Assembly (NCBI GenBank): GCA_047967505.1
Contig: CM106539.1
Source: Dipteris shenzhenensis
Taxonomy: Eukaryota; Polypodiophyta; Polypodiopsida; Gleicheniales
Length of the DNA stretch: 64,000 nucleotides
Strand: one strand, 5' to 3'
The position numbers were made by a program, and so were the translations under genes. Shown in pieces: positions 11,431 to 22,835 of the stretch (positions within the stretch are counted from its first letter, which is position 1; each line of letters begins with the position of its first letter). The notes beneath the pieces were generated by a model. It did not search any database. It was given only the letters and a program-made list of their open reading frames with translations, and was not told where the DNA came from.

Positions 11431-12516
11431 AAGTGGAGAAGAATATGTATCGCTAGGGCCTAAGAAAGCTAAACACCACAAGCACGAGCCGAACAATGCT
11501 CAGCAGAGATGCCAATATGCTAGTCGAGGTTGCATGGCAGAGCGATCAGGTAAGTTGTATGCTTGCATCCTTCCTTGGGTTCTTCATATCCAAACGACTA
11601 GTCGAGATGCTAGTTTGCATCAAACCAGATTGGGCTCAGTTTATGGATGCTGGCATACTTGTATAAGTCTTGGTCACCATAGATAACCAAAAGGACTCAC
11701 TAATGGTGGTTGAGAAAGGTCTAAATGGGATGACATTTTTTTTTCTTTATGCTCGAGCAACTACATGGCATAGCTATACATAATTACTTTATATTCATAT
11801 GCATAAGCTACTATCCATACATGATTGATCATATGAGCTTAAAAGTTATAAACTCGCATTTTGTTATGACCAACGCATAACTTGATGCCATTGTGAAGGA
11901 TGTGTGTGGATATATATTTTTTGAATGGCTTCATGCCAACCACATGGCACTTTTTTTACCTACAGTGTTTCAATAGTACGACCCTTAAGTGTGGGTTTGA
12001 TCCCATAAAGGTGGCACTTTAGCTACAAATATAAGAAGCTTTGCCCTATTGCTTCTAGTCTTAAGGTATGATCATTATACATACTATGGGAGGCATGCTT
12101 TGTCTCGTTCCTTTTGCACGGAATGATGATGGAGAATACGTTTCAGAGAGGATTTATCTATGTGCCCCACCTATAGGGAGCATCTGGGGGCTTGTGATTT
12201 CATTGTCAAAATGCCATACGAGGCATCACCAACCAAGGGTGTTGGAGATTATATTTTTTGTTTATATCATGTGATATTGTGACATCGATAATAAGTGGAG
12301 CTGTACCTTGAAGCCTACAGTCCCACATTTAAAAAGTGCTTGTTTTAACTTGGCTTTTTGTGGATGGATGCAGGTGATGGAGCTCCTTCAATGTCACGTG
12401 GTATTTTTGTATAGCAAAATCTAATATTTATTGTAAAGAACCTTCTTCAAAGTTTGTCTTGTGGCTTCTCGCATTGAAAGGATTGAAATGGATTATGATT
12501 GTCTTGAAATATCCGT

Positions 12517-12517
<1 letters not shown>
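11431..12517. other. Spacer, probably decayed retroelement
   Basis: No recognisable domain. It lies on the 5' side of the minus-strand gypsy fragment, so gag-protease debris would be expected here, but I cannot see it. A short plus-strand frame at 12068-12274 has no recognisable features. Confidence 0.4.

Positions 12518-12557
<40 letters not shown>
12518..12557. repeat. (CA)n microsatellite
   Basis: About twenty CA units, followed by a C-rich, A-poor stretch. Confidence 0.96.
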
Positions 12558-12558
<1 letters not shown>

Positions 12559-12762
12559 TCACAAACCTCCCCACACTCACAATTACAAAAGCACATAAGA
12601 ACCCCCCCTTTTATGATGCAATTTGTTACACAAGCAACTCATTCCCTTTCTCATTTTAAATATGTATGCCTAGGAGTTAAAACACACACAAACTAACCCA
12701 GTTGGAACCATTATTAGAAATAATGTGGTATTAGTAGTATAAAAACTTACACTCTTACACGC

Positions 12763-12766
<4 letters not shown>

Positions 12767-12802
<36 letters not shown>
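12767..12802. repeat. (AC)n microsatellite
   Basis: About eighteen AC units. Another short CACACACACA run follows at about 12828, giving an imperfect cluster with the array at 12518. Confidence 0.96.
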
Positions 12803-12804
<2 letters not shown>

Positions 12805-13340
12805 ACTCCCTAACAACCCCCCCACCCCACACACACACAAGTTTATCCTTGATTGGTGGCACTTGCAAAAAATTAATCCCTAGTCTAAGCTATCCCCGTC
12901 CTTAATATTTTCATTTTAAGGAGTATTTAATCCCTAAATTAATAAGCTCCCCCTAAGCCCCCTCCAATACTTTCATTTTTATCTTTGACTTACTAGCACT
13001 CATGAGCGAGATCAAACCCTCCACCAACCCCTTTTTTTTACATTGACATTCTATAAAGATAAAGCCCCCTGCATTTTTGGCATTTAAGGTTTAAAAAAAA
13101 ACTCTAAATAAATGGCACTTTCTCTTTTAGATTAATTTAATTTCATCCAACAACTATATATATATATATATATATATCACCCTCTTTTCCCTTCTTAACC
13201 CTCTCTAATTAATCCTTTTTTTAAGTTGTTATTTGTGTTATTAAAATCCCTCTTAAACTCAATCAAACAAACCCCCCAAAAAAACCCCTAATTGTGCTAC
13301 AACCTTCCTAAATGAGCCCTAAAACCATCCTATGTGAACC
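12803..13340 (+). repeat. Pyrimidine-rich tract, copy 2a
   Basis: C/T-rich sequence directly after the CA arrays, with a (TA)n run at 13155-13177. No coding potential. The order CA array then pyrimidine tract matches the minus-strand arrangement at 28.3-26.2 kb. Confidence 0.55.
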
Positions 13341-14270
13341 TTAAAAATTCCTCTCTTGCCATTGCCCACATCTTGCATGGCGGTTATCTTTCTAACACTC
13401 CCCATACTGTATATCCTACCCTTCCTTACTTGTTGGTTTGTGCCTTTGGTAGTTTGATTACTAATGAAGCTATGTATCCCTTATTTTGAGTGGTGACCCT
13501 TTGCTGCATGGTTCTCGTGATTCTCACTTCCCACTAGCTTGGTGGCATCTCACCTCTCTTCTTTTCCTTCCTTCTAGCTTGGTTTCCTTCGTACACAAAA
13601 AGCGCCCCTTCGCCATTGCTCAATGGCTTTTGCAGACTCTCAGGTGGTGTTCTTAAGACAACGTTTGACACTATAACCGGATCTTGCTTTTCCCTTCGTG
13701 GAAGCTAGCAGGTTCTTGCTACATTTGATTCTACATCTCCTTATCTACAGTCATTGATTATTTCATTTTTTCACTTTGGTTGTCCATCTTGTGGCCGTTG
13801 AGACTGGTTTTTACGTAGCTACCTCTTAGTTACTTTACCTTCAAGGCTTGCTCACGATGATCATGAAAGCTCAGACTACGTGTTGCATAGGCTTGCTTTT
13901 TACCTAATGATTGCTCACATTGCTTAGTCAAGACTTCATGCTCTCCTTCTCGGAACTTACAACAGCATGACTATGTGCTCTTTGTCTTAGCACCTCCTTC
14001 TACCCCTGTAACTTTGCTTGGCGCATAGTCTCCTCTTGGCAACATGCAAACTATTGCTTGCTTGGACACTTCATCTGAGTTGTCGGGTTGCTTGAACACA
14101 GCTTATTGTGCTTGACTCTTCACTTCATAGTTTTGCGACGTGTTAGTGGCTTGGTTGCATGATAGTCTCTTGTTTTTTGTTGAGTCAACTATTTGGTTGA
14201 CTATGGCTTGCTCTTTTTTTGATTGGCTCTTTATTTATCCTTTGTTTGGCTCTTTATTTGTTTTTTCCTT

Positions 14271-14273
<3 letters not shown>
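13341..14273. other. Spacer without recognisable gene
   Basis: A less biased region between two pyrimidine tracts. It has many CTTGGTTG/GCTTGCT phrases but no supported open frame or domain. Confidence 0.45.

Positions 14274-14300
<27 letters not shown>
14274..14300. repeat. (CA)n microsatellite
   Basis: About thirteen CA units ahead of the next pyrimidine-rich tract. Confidence 0.96.
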
Positions 14301-14301
<1 letters not shown>

Positions 14302-14379
14302 TACATTGTAAACTTATTTATTTTGTTAAAGCCTATTGCTTATTAGAATCTATTATGTAATTAAATGACTTTCTTTCCC

Positions 14380-15670
14380 TTTGCTATTTCTTAAGGTAAA
14401 TAATTTGGAAATTATTTATTCAATTTATTCTTTTTTGGTCATTCCTTATTTTATTTTTTCTCATTTTCATTTACTTAATTTTTTTTCTCTTTATGGATTC
14501 ATTGTCCTTTATGCTTGATCTTAGCGTTACCTTTAAAACACTTACTGTTTTTAAATTTTGACTTTGTTTCTTCACTAGGTGGTAGCTTGTCTCTTTTACT
14601 CTTCCAAAACTAGACAAGATTTTTTAGAAAATTTATTTTTTCTATATTTTCCTTCTCAAAATTCTCCCTATAAAAAAACAAAAGTTTCCTTATGCTTTAA
14701 AATTTTGGGATGATTTATAATTTCTAATGTTCTTTGCCTTTAATGGTGTCATAAGGCTTTATTTCATCATTTATTAACCCCATTTATTAGTCTTTAATGG
14801 TTTTAAATTGAGCTAACTTATGTGCAAATTAAGATAGCGCTTTATTTAAATTAATAGTGCATTTTATTTTATTACTTATGTATTTCTATTTACTTGTGTA
14901 CATTAATTGTTGTTTTGATATTTAACCTTTAAGTTATACTAGTTGAATTTGGTTCTTATGTGCAAATTTTGGTTCCTAGTTATACTATTGAATTTGGTTC
15001 TTATGTGCAAATTTTGCTTTCTAACATATAAGTACTTTATTTATTTCTGCTAGCTAATTCTAGCAAGACGATGTAATAATTTAATTAAAATTTATTAAAT
15101 CCTTTGCTTCAATTTAATGATTTTCCTTACTAAACTAATTACTTTATCCATTTTATGTGCTTTAAGTATGTTATCTATTATGCTGTCAACTTCTTAATAC
15201 TCCCTTTTAAGTTATATATATATATATATATATAAGAAAAGCTTTACTTAAATCTCTTTTAACATAATTTAGTATTGCTAATTGACTTCAGTAAATTATA
15301 AATATTTTGATTGCTTCTATTAAAATTCTTTTTAGTGCATAGGAGTGGAATATCCCCCACTTCCTAAAAATAATTTGGTTCTAATTTCACATAGGATACA
15401 GAGTACCCCTTGTAGATTACCCTCCATGTGGATTCTCTTTGCAATTAAAGATTTCAATAATTTATCTATCTACTTTAATTTTAATTTTTTCCTTAATAAA
15501 ACTTTCATGGGAGTGGATTACCCCCCATATTTAATCCAATTATTTTGTTTGGCCCTCAATTACCATTTAGGGATGTGGATTACCCCCCTTCTTTAACTAA
15601 TATTTTCATGCAATTCTTCACTCGGGCGTGGTGTACCCCCCTTTGGATTTTTGTCACTTTATTAGATTTC
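14380..15670 (+). repeat. Pyrimidine-rich tract, copy 2b
   Basis: Long T/C-biased sequence with a (TA)n run at 15213-15234. A near-exact duplication of GAATTTGGTTCTTATGTGC occurs at about 14945 and 14990 (period about 47). The phrase GGATTACCCCCC or a variant recurs at about 15346, 15515, 15578 and 15625, suggesting decayed minisatellite units. It leads straight into the LTR-like module. Confidence 0.55.
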
Positions 15671-15754
15671 TTTAGAATGTAAACCCCTGCTATTTTCTTA
15701 AATTCCTTTAGGGATCCTTTTTAGCTTAGAATTCCAAAAGGTTTGTTCAAGTTC

Positions 15755-15910
15755 TTTGGTGAAGTGATAACAAGCCACGGGATGCATGCATTAGCTGTCT
15801 ACCCAAATTCAACTTCATTGTTCTAACAACTGGTTGGTTTGGATAGTGGTAGGTAAGTGGACCCTGACCTGGAACCTAGACTACCTATTGAATTCGACAC
15901 CCTTTTCTGA
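15755..15910 (+). mobile_element. Recurring LTR-like module, copy 2
   Basis: Carries GTGATAACAAG, CTGTCTACCCAAATTC, TTGGATAGTGGTAGGTAAG and then TGGACCCTGACCTGGAACC ... GAATTCGACACCC. The downstream half matches 35.63 kb and the reverse complement of 28.44-28.49 kb. It fits the same retroelement family as copy 1; the element boundaries are unknown. Confidence 0.55.
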
Positions 15911-16100
15911 TTGTGTGTTCCTATTTCAAACTCAATGTGATTATAAATTCTCAATTTTGTTAGAATTTTTGCACACTCTCATTTTTTTGTGATTCCTAAC
16001 TTAGATGTCATAAATATATTTTTGTACTTATATATAACTTTTTATCCAAATGGTGGAATTAATTGTATGGCTCATTTATTGATGGGACTATTAAATCTAA

Positions 16101-16122
16101 ACACACACACGCACGTGCGCGT

Positions 16123-16162
<40 letters not shown>
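16101..16162. repeat. (AC)n microsatellite with a GC-alternating core
   Basis: AC units interrupted by GCACGTGCGCGTGCGC and then a longer AC run. The whole 62 bases alternate purine and pyrimidine. It lies about 190 bases after the LTR-like module. Confidence 0.95.
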
Positions 16163-16166
<4 letters not shown>

Positions 16167-16756
16167 TATTCAAATATAAATAAATATCTTATAAACTCTC
16201 CCTCTCTCTCAAAATCAACCTCCTCTGAAAATTAAGGCACATGATCTCCCACCAACTTACACATGATTGATGGTGGGGTAACTTCCCAACATGATAGGAT
16301 CTAGAGACTTATAGAGAATTCAAAGATAATGATCAAAGGCTACTGCCAAGACATACAAAGCATGTATCATAGGGCTTTACATTCAAGTTCCAACCTTATG
16401 TTGTAGCTTAGGTCACCCAACATAAAAATACAGGCTTTGTTTGATATATTTTGCATCTTGTGATTTAAAATTTCATAGAGGAACAAAGAAATTATAAACA
16501 CATTACCCAATCAAGTAAGGAACACTTGTCCAATATAACAAAATAACAAAATAGCTTTTGTAAACACAAAAAACATTTAAATGCAAGCAATATACTCTAA
16601 CCAAAAAAATTCTCTATAATAGAGTACCTTAAAATATTACATCCAAAAGTGGAGTCACATGTTTGAACATGCAATATCCACTACCAAGAACCGAGTAATA
16701 TGTCCAAATATACATCTGCAAACAAAGTCATAATTGAAAAAAAAAAACCTACAATA
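16163..16756. other. Spacer without recognisable gene
   Basis: AT-rich. No coding feature was seen apart from the left part of a minus-strand frame (16681-16869), dealt with under the exon remnants. Confidence 0.45.
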
Positions 16757-16890
16757 GGCACATAAACATCCCTAGAAATTCCTGTCGCCATGTGCTCCAT
16801 GTCTACCATGTTTGTGTTGATGACAAACATACCACAGACTACAAACAGTTGCATTTGAACCCACATCAAACAAAAAGAAAATCTAAGGAC
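16757..16890 (-). pseudogene. Possible third exon remnant downstream of the Helitron
   Basis: On the minus strand a pyrimidine-rich stretch (TTTTCTTTTTGTTTG) precedes an open segment. In the phase continuing from the exon at 16963-17205, that segment encodes several Cys and His residues (VCSLWYVCHQHKHG, then CLCAYC) with one stop. It ends at a GTAGGT donor-like site near 16757. The Cys/His pattern might be zinc-binding. The acceptor choice is uncertain, and I do not recognise the family. Confidence 0.25.
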
Positions 16891-16962
16891 TATAATTATT
16901 GAGCCATAAAACTTTTATAACTATATGTTGATAAAACCTAATTCATTCGTTAGAGTACTCAC

Positions 16963-17205
16963 TCTGACACAAAGGGTTGTGATATAATGCGGACAAAGGT
17001 GTACGTATAGTCCCCATTTTTCCCTCGATAGAAAGCCTGTAATCTCACACATGCACGGTATCCAAACCAGTAGACTGTGATGGTCTATGGTCCATCATCT
17101 CCATTCAACCGACGAGCAATGACACCATAATATCCCAAGTGTTCTCGTCCCCCCAAATGACATTTGATGTGGAGGTTCATTACAAACCTTGAATCAAGAA
17201 CATAC
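16963..17205 (-). pseudogene. Splice-bounded exon remnant of unknown gene
   Basis: The minus-strand segment is preceded by a textbook acceptor (ATTTTTTTCTTTTAG) and followed by a GTGAGT donor. The frame inside reads YVLDSRFVMNLHIKCHLGG, then YWFGYRACVRLQAFYRGK and ISQPFVS, with one TAG in the middle. It begins with one leftover base that completes the codon left open by the exon at 17305-17470, so the two splice in phase. I do not recognise the protein. It lies just beyond the Helitron helicase end on the same strand, so it may be a host-gene fragment captured by the Helitron or an older gene remnant. Confidence 0.5.
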
Positions 17206-17304
17206 CTAAAAGAAAAAAATAGCATGTTTGCCCACTCATATATAACCCAAATAATATTTTTTTAAAACCAAAATAAAGCAACAAACAATATACACGTTTT
17301 CTAC

Positions 17305-17470
17305 CCAAGGTAGCTCTCTAGCTCAAGTAGGTCTAATAATAGTTGTGAGCTCTCCAAAGACCTCCACCCCATAGGATCTGCATATTTCTAAAAGTCAATG
17401 ACTCTACTATTAAATAGGTTGACATAGAACTTAGCTATCAAGAAATTATGTACCTGCCACCTATGCTCTT
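17305..17470 (-). pseudogene. Splice-bounded exon remnant of unknown gene
   Basis: The minus-strand frame reads WQVHNFLIAKFYVNLF, NSRVIDF, a TAG, then KYADPMGWRSLESSQLLLDL and LELESYL. It ends at a GTAGAA donor (17304), leaving two bases of a codon that the exon at 16963-17205 completes. The upstream limit is unclear; a CAG near 17450 could be the acceptor. The family is not recognised. A single stop in otherwise coherent coding sequence suggests moderate decay. Confidence 0.45.
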
Positions 17471-17859
17471 GTTTAAGTGACAAATGTAAACTGCCTAGAC
17501 ATCCTATTATATTGCAAGAAATAGTGTCAATCCATATATACAGGTGAAAACAATAGACTTTCTAAACCATAACTTCTAGAGAAAGTACTATGTAGTATAT
17601 TGCAAACCCACAACTTAAATGGAAAATCATTTTTCATAGATGTAATATCATGAGCTAGACATTATCAAGGACAAAGTCATGAAATATTACATCTCACTCA
17701 ATATTTGTATATATAGCTAGCATTCCCTAAGACATATGACAGTTCTTGTGAATATTGATTGAATAAAAAAGAAGCTATACAAAGCTTACATAAATGAAGA
17801 CTTGCCACCCAAGAAAGTCTTAGGAGGGCTTGAAAGAACAACGGCATACTCCTAGGCTG

Positions 17860-19747
17860 TTGTTATTGCCAGTTGCAAAACTTCCCTATATACAACATTT
17901 ACGGTAGAAGTCTTTTCCGCATCCTCATCACCAACATCAGACACATTCTTTGGAATGAACACCTTGATAGTGTTCAATGCTCGGACATGTGAGAATGCTG
18001 CATCTGCCCATGACTGAACATCGGCATCGCCAAGGACAGTCCCAAAATGTACAACGTTTGCCCTTGTGCCTTGTTGATTGTCATGCCGAATTCCAATCAG
18101 ATAGGAAATTTCCTTCTCCTCATGTCAAAAGGAAGTTTTAGGTTGGTCGGAAGGAACGTTATCCTTGGAATGTTCTATCTCCGGCATTGGTACTGGTAAT
18201 GATCTCAGCTTCCAACACTTTCATGTGAAACTCCTTGCAAATCAACCTCGTCCTATTTCATAGTCCCTGGTGAGGATTCACATTATGCAACAACATTATA
18301 GGAGCATTCTTTTTCAAAACCAATCAATGGGGGGGTGTCCAACACCAAGATCCAGACTATTCAGGTACTCGATTGCATACAAAAAAGAGTCTCGACCTAA
18401 AATATCCACTTAGTCTGCACTTAGATACTCATGTTCCTCCTCGCGCATTGCCTTCAATGTGGTAGCAGTAATTGCATCAACCTCAAGGTTATGAGGTGCA
18501 AGAATAGTGCACTCTTAGAAATATGATGCATAGTCCAAAATTGTTGCAAGCCCTCTATAAACCCAGCCAATGAGGCCTTCCATGGACTTTGTCTCTAAAA
18601 GAATCTACGATGGAATTACAATAGTATTTTCTTTTGTAAATCTGTTTATCTCATTTCCAATGTCCAAAACCCATTGTGTGAATTCTTGCTCAGTTGAGTT
18701 ATCACCATGATTATGGAGGACTTGCATATTCTACGTCAGCTTCAGTACTATACTGCAACCCTAAATCCTTGAGTGGCATAACATAGCATTGACAACGTCC
18801 TCTTGTCTTGCCTTTGGAAATGCTAGCAAGACTTGCCTAAAATCTGCCCCAATAACACCACCTTTCCCTAAAAAAGCTACTCATTTGACATGATATCTCG
18901 TAGCATTTTGTTCGGTGCCTCAAAAGCAAAATCGATGAGTCATGGGTGCCTCATCTCATATTTTTAGCTTAGCCATCTTCAAAACATTTGTGAGGTGACT
19001 AATAACTCTTCACCTTAATATTGTAACTGCTAGTACCATCTAGCTCCAATGGTATCTTAAATCATGAGTGTGCCATGCATCCATTGGCGTAGTAGCAACG
19101 CTGCAATCCTTGAAGATGCACATGCCAAAGTGATGTGCCCCTCCTCATGCAACTGAGAGATTAAGAAATTATAGAGGTCTTTCCAAATCCTCCTAGATCA
19201 TCGAGGAAAAACACCTCACCACCATGATAGACCCTTGTGCCAAAATTTGATCGAAGGCAAAACATTGGCAAGGATTCAAGGTACTTTCCATCCGTTGGCC
19301 AGTTTGTGATTCTTTCACAACATCAAGCAGTCTTCCTTCTTGCAATAAGCCGACAATAGGCATTCCATCAAACTCTGATAACCTTTGCCCATGCTGTTGA
19401 AGAATGTGCTCTAAGTGCAATATAGCCTTCTTTCTTGCCAAGGCATAATGACCAATTAAATTCCCCATACTTGATTCCAATGTGTGGAAAAAATCCTCTG
19501 AAAGCTCATTAGAAAATCTATCCCACAAGACATCAGGAGACATTGCATCACAAAAAACCAAAATTGTGACGACGAACAGGTGTCTCAACTGGGTGCTATT
19601 TCGATAGAACACGACCTCTTGCATATACACGAACCATTCTTTATCACTTTCCAACAAACCCCTAGCTATGCATGCTACCTTGAAAGTAGGATAAACTTGC
19701 CTATCAAAACTACGAAGGTCATCAAAAGACTTGAAACCTCTGCACAC
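17860..19747 (-). pseudogene. Helitron PIF1-like helicase part
   Basis: The stretch 19193-19747 holds the helicase N-terminal region, including CRGFKSFDDLRSFD, DAMSPDVLWDRF, LEHILQQHG and TLNPCQCFAFDQIL. A shifted frame then gives GGEVFFLDDLGGFGKT at about 19160-19205. This is the Walker A loop with the usual PGGTGKT changed to LGGFGKT, so ATP binding would be impaired. Near 18040-18085 is MTINKAQGQTL, a diagnostic C-terminal helicase motif. The end reads VRALNTIKVFIPKNVSD and TVNVVYREVLQ at about 17870-17980, a typical plant Helitron C-terminus. The part between 18.1 and 19.1 kb is heavily decayed. Confidence 0.88.
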
Positions 19748-20128
19748 ATTAAGCTACATACTCAATGAAGTAGAGCTCACTAGCTGATGTGGAGAAATAT
19801 TGTACATTTGGCCAATGGTATTTCCCCTCTTTCTTCTAGTCCACTGCTTACTGCTCTTGTTCCAAACCAACTCACATGGCAAGTCACCATATAGTAAGTC
19901 AATTGCATCATGTTGTAATTGATTGTATTAGTGAACCATTCTGTGAGAGTAGTCTTTTGAATTTGTTCCCGATCAAGTACATTTTGCAAATCATCATCAT
20001 TTCAAAATATGATGTTGTTGCACATTGGAAGATGGACGTGCAACCTTTGCACGTATGGTTTTGCATAATGTATGGCATACTCATATAAATCCACCAACAT
20101 GCTTTTGATGCTAACACATAACATGAAT

Positions 20129-22050
20129 CTAGGTAACTACTGATCTCATCAATATTATCATTGATTGGGTCGTGCAACTGCCCTTGTCCTTTCGCAAGAT
20201 TTTAATGATTGCTCTATCATGGCCCTTGTATACATACTTGTATAAATACTTAACTGCAATAATAGTGGAGCAAATTTCCACATTGATGTGTGCCTTGGAC
20301 TTCAGGGACAGGAAAGGATTAAATGGCACATTTTAGTGATTATCTACCATACCCCCTTGTACCCGTATCTTCCTGCCATCATCTCGAGGCATGTAAACAG
20401 GATACCCATCATTGCCAACCACAATAGACTGAGAGAATGCACATGGATAGCAATGAATGCATTTGACTTCAACCGTGCAAGCTACAGAGATATTCATTGC
20501 ACCATATGGGCCATGGACATTGCATTGTCCAATAATCTCATGCAACTCTGCTGGCAACAATGTTTTATTTGTTAACTTTGCCCACACCAATCAATCATAG
20601 TGGACTAATCTCCACAGGTTTGAAGGCACCTTCTAAAATTAACAGTATATGTGAGTGCGACAGACCTCCCTTTTGGAACTCAATCACACATATGTATCCA
20701 GCTACCTTCCCAAACAAATTACGTTTTATGATCGATTGCATCATATCCTTAAGTTTTTCATAAAAAATGCGAGTTGTCAAATCTGACCGATCTTGTGCAG
20801 TTTGTCTTGGCAATGACCCTTCAGATATTTTCAACCATTTCAGATTGTAGGTGAATGTGATAATAAATAAATTTGGTTTTCCCTTTTTTCTCACAATTGC
20901 CATTACATCCTGGTAGAGCTAACACATATATCAAGACCTTATAAAAGAAGATGGGAGCACAACTCTATGCCCTACAACATTGCCCAGTATAGTGTGTGCC
21001 CTATCAGTAGCATTTACCATGTCCATGAATCCTTGATAGACTTCTGCATGCAAAGAGGCTTGATTGTTGCATATCCATACTAGCCTAGATTCTTCTATGC
21101 TATTGTATGCATCAACAATGTATTGCTGTAGTAATCTCCCCCCATGTAGAAGACATGCATTTGTATTAGATATTACTTGCAAATAGTATGCATAGTACTC
21201 TCTCTAGGTGACACATCTTTGTCCCTGTATCTCATGCAGTGGTATGTGATTAGGAACATCACTATAGGGGATACATAGATGCCAGCCATCCTCACATTGA
21301 GGAAACAAAAGAGCATACATGATTGGCATGTATGATCAATGCAAATTATATTTTCTAGTGACAACCCCATCATGGCTTGAAATTTGAATGTCTCGGTGTG
21401 CAACATCAAAGTCATTCCCTTGTCCTGGCATGATGGTGGCAACCTTGCTAGGTGTAGGAGCCAAGTATTGCCTTGAGGTTGAGTGGCTCTCACAAATGAC
21501 CATCCTCAAGTTTGCATGTGGATTTGTTCTCATCACTTGTCCCACAGCTATCAACACATGGGCATATGGATTGCACTCATGCATCATCCTTTGTAGCAAC
21601 TCGAAAATGCCTAGATCCAATCTAGACATCCCATTCAAATGGTTTTGTAGTTCATGATTGGTATCATAAACATACAATTGTGCAAAACATGGCATATCTT
21701 GCCTAGCCTCATCACGCAAAAATCTTCCAACCCTGTGGTACACACTACTGTGGACACGATTGTTCAGTGTACCCCCATTCCCAATGAACATGTGATCAAT
21801 TTGGGCTCCTAATAAAACAAATGCCATCACACTATTATATGCCCTAATCACCTTCTTAAATAGTTTGCTATTGGCATCATTTCCATGTAGAAGAACTTTC
21901 AAAATCTCAAGCGATTCTTTTAATGGCAACAACGACACATGACCAACTTTGCAGTAATGCTTTCCCATGATCCGATGAATATTTAATTGTGTCCCTTATT
22001 TCCACAAAGGAGCATGACAAAGATTGCATGTATGATTCATGGATCCAAGT
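20129..22050 (-). pseudogene. Helitron-like Rep (HUH nuclease) part
   Basis: The reading order on the minus strand is as follows. About 22000-22030 is a NLCHAPLW knuckle remnant. 21336-21968 contains VIRAYNSVMAF, VYHRVGRFL and FAQLYVYDTNHELQN, standard in Helitron N-terminal regions. 20931-21182 and 20595-20903 contain LFIITFTYNLKW and GLSHSHILLIL, the HUH pair seen as HSH, where Helitrons normally show HAH or similar. 20333-20590 contains HGPYGAMN and DDGRKIRVQG. 20129-20329 contains KYLYKYVYKGHDRA, the region of the catalytic tyrosines. Each block is separated by stops or small shifts. Identification is secure; function is lost. Confidence 0.9.
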
Positions 22051-22603
22051 GAATGAATAGTAGGAGCATTGAAGACCAGTGGATATAAAGATGGGTGCTC
22101 TACGTCATCCCTTAATGGAAATCAATGCAAGTTTCAAAGGCTGCCTATTAACAACCACAACCATAGAATGCATGGTAATGAGTGATTAGAGGTGATTAGG
22201 CTTCATGATTTACTTTAATGGCTGCAACCATGGAGCATAGTTATGGGCCATATGGGTTTTGAGCCCCAAATGGCTCAAGATATCAACCTCGCCATCCGGG
22301 AGCCTCAAATGGCTTAGGACAAAGATAGGTGCCGGAACCTTCCATATTGGTGAGGTTGACACAAGCACTATTTGGGATCATGATAGGAGGACCTCCTAAT
22401 GCCAGGTTTGTCCCAAACACTATTATATGGTTAACACAAGTGCTATTTTCATCACACCGAGAAGTGTAACAACAAGAGATGCAATCAAAAGAGAGAGGGA
22501 AAGGATAGAGAAGATGCCTTAGCGCCATATGGGCCCAAGAGCCTTGTGAATGTAAAGAGAGGGAGAGTGCAAAGGGTTAGCCCTCCCTTGAAAAGGTGAC
22601 TTG

Positions 22604-22612
22604 TATAAAAGG
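22604..22612 (+). promoter_or_regulatory. TATA box in the possible LTR
   Basis: TATAAAAGG, a consensus plant TATA box, about 1.4 kb upstream of the gag-like start at 24029. A pyrimidine-rich stretch follows at 22725-22835, as in many plant LTR leaders. Confidence 0.5.
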
Positions 22613-22724
22613 CCAAATGGTTGACTTTGGTCTTCATTGTTGTATGCACAAGTTTTGAATACAAGCTCCCTCCTCTCCTTCAAGAGTGTCCTTGGGTGTT
22701 CTCTTCTTTCCCTTGTAGTGCCTT

Positions 22725-22835
22725 TGTGTTTGCCACTCCATCTCCCTTCACTCTCTCCTTCCCTCCTCCCTCTCCCTTCCTTCTCTCCTCTCTTCTCTCC
22801 CTTCTCCCCCTTCCCCCTTTCTCTCTTGGAAATAC
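22725..22835 (+). repeat. CT-rich low-complexity stretch
   Basis: CTCCCTT/CTTCCCT units over about 110 bases. It creates overlapping Pro/Leu/Ser-rich frames on the plus strand and Gly/Glu/Arg-rich frames on the minus strand, which I treat as artefacts. Confidence 0.75.

Larger units (their letters stand above)
17850..22050 (-). mobile_element. Helitron Rep/helicase, degraded autonomous-type remnant
   Basis: A minus-strand series of open frames in the order of a plant Helitron: N-terminal zinc-binding remnant, Helitron-like Rep domain, then a PIF1-type helicase. Rolling-circle Helitrons use Rep to nick and join DNA and the helicase to unwind it. The frames are split by many stops and small frameshifts, so the element is inactive. 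The hallmark 5' TC and 3' hairpin-CTRR ends were not found, so the outer limits given are those of the coding remnant only. Sequence to the left (16.76-17.47 kb) carries exon remnants on the same strand. Confidence 0.9.
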
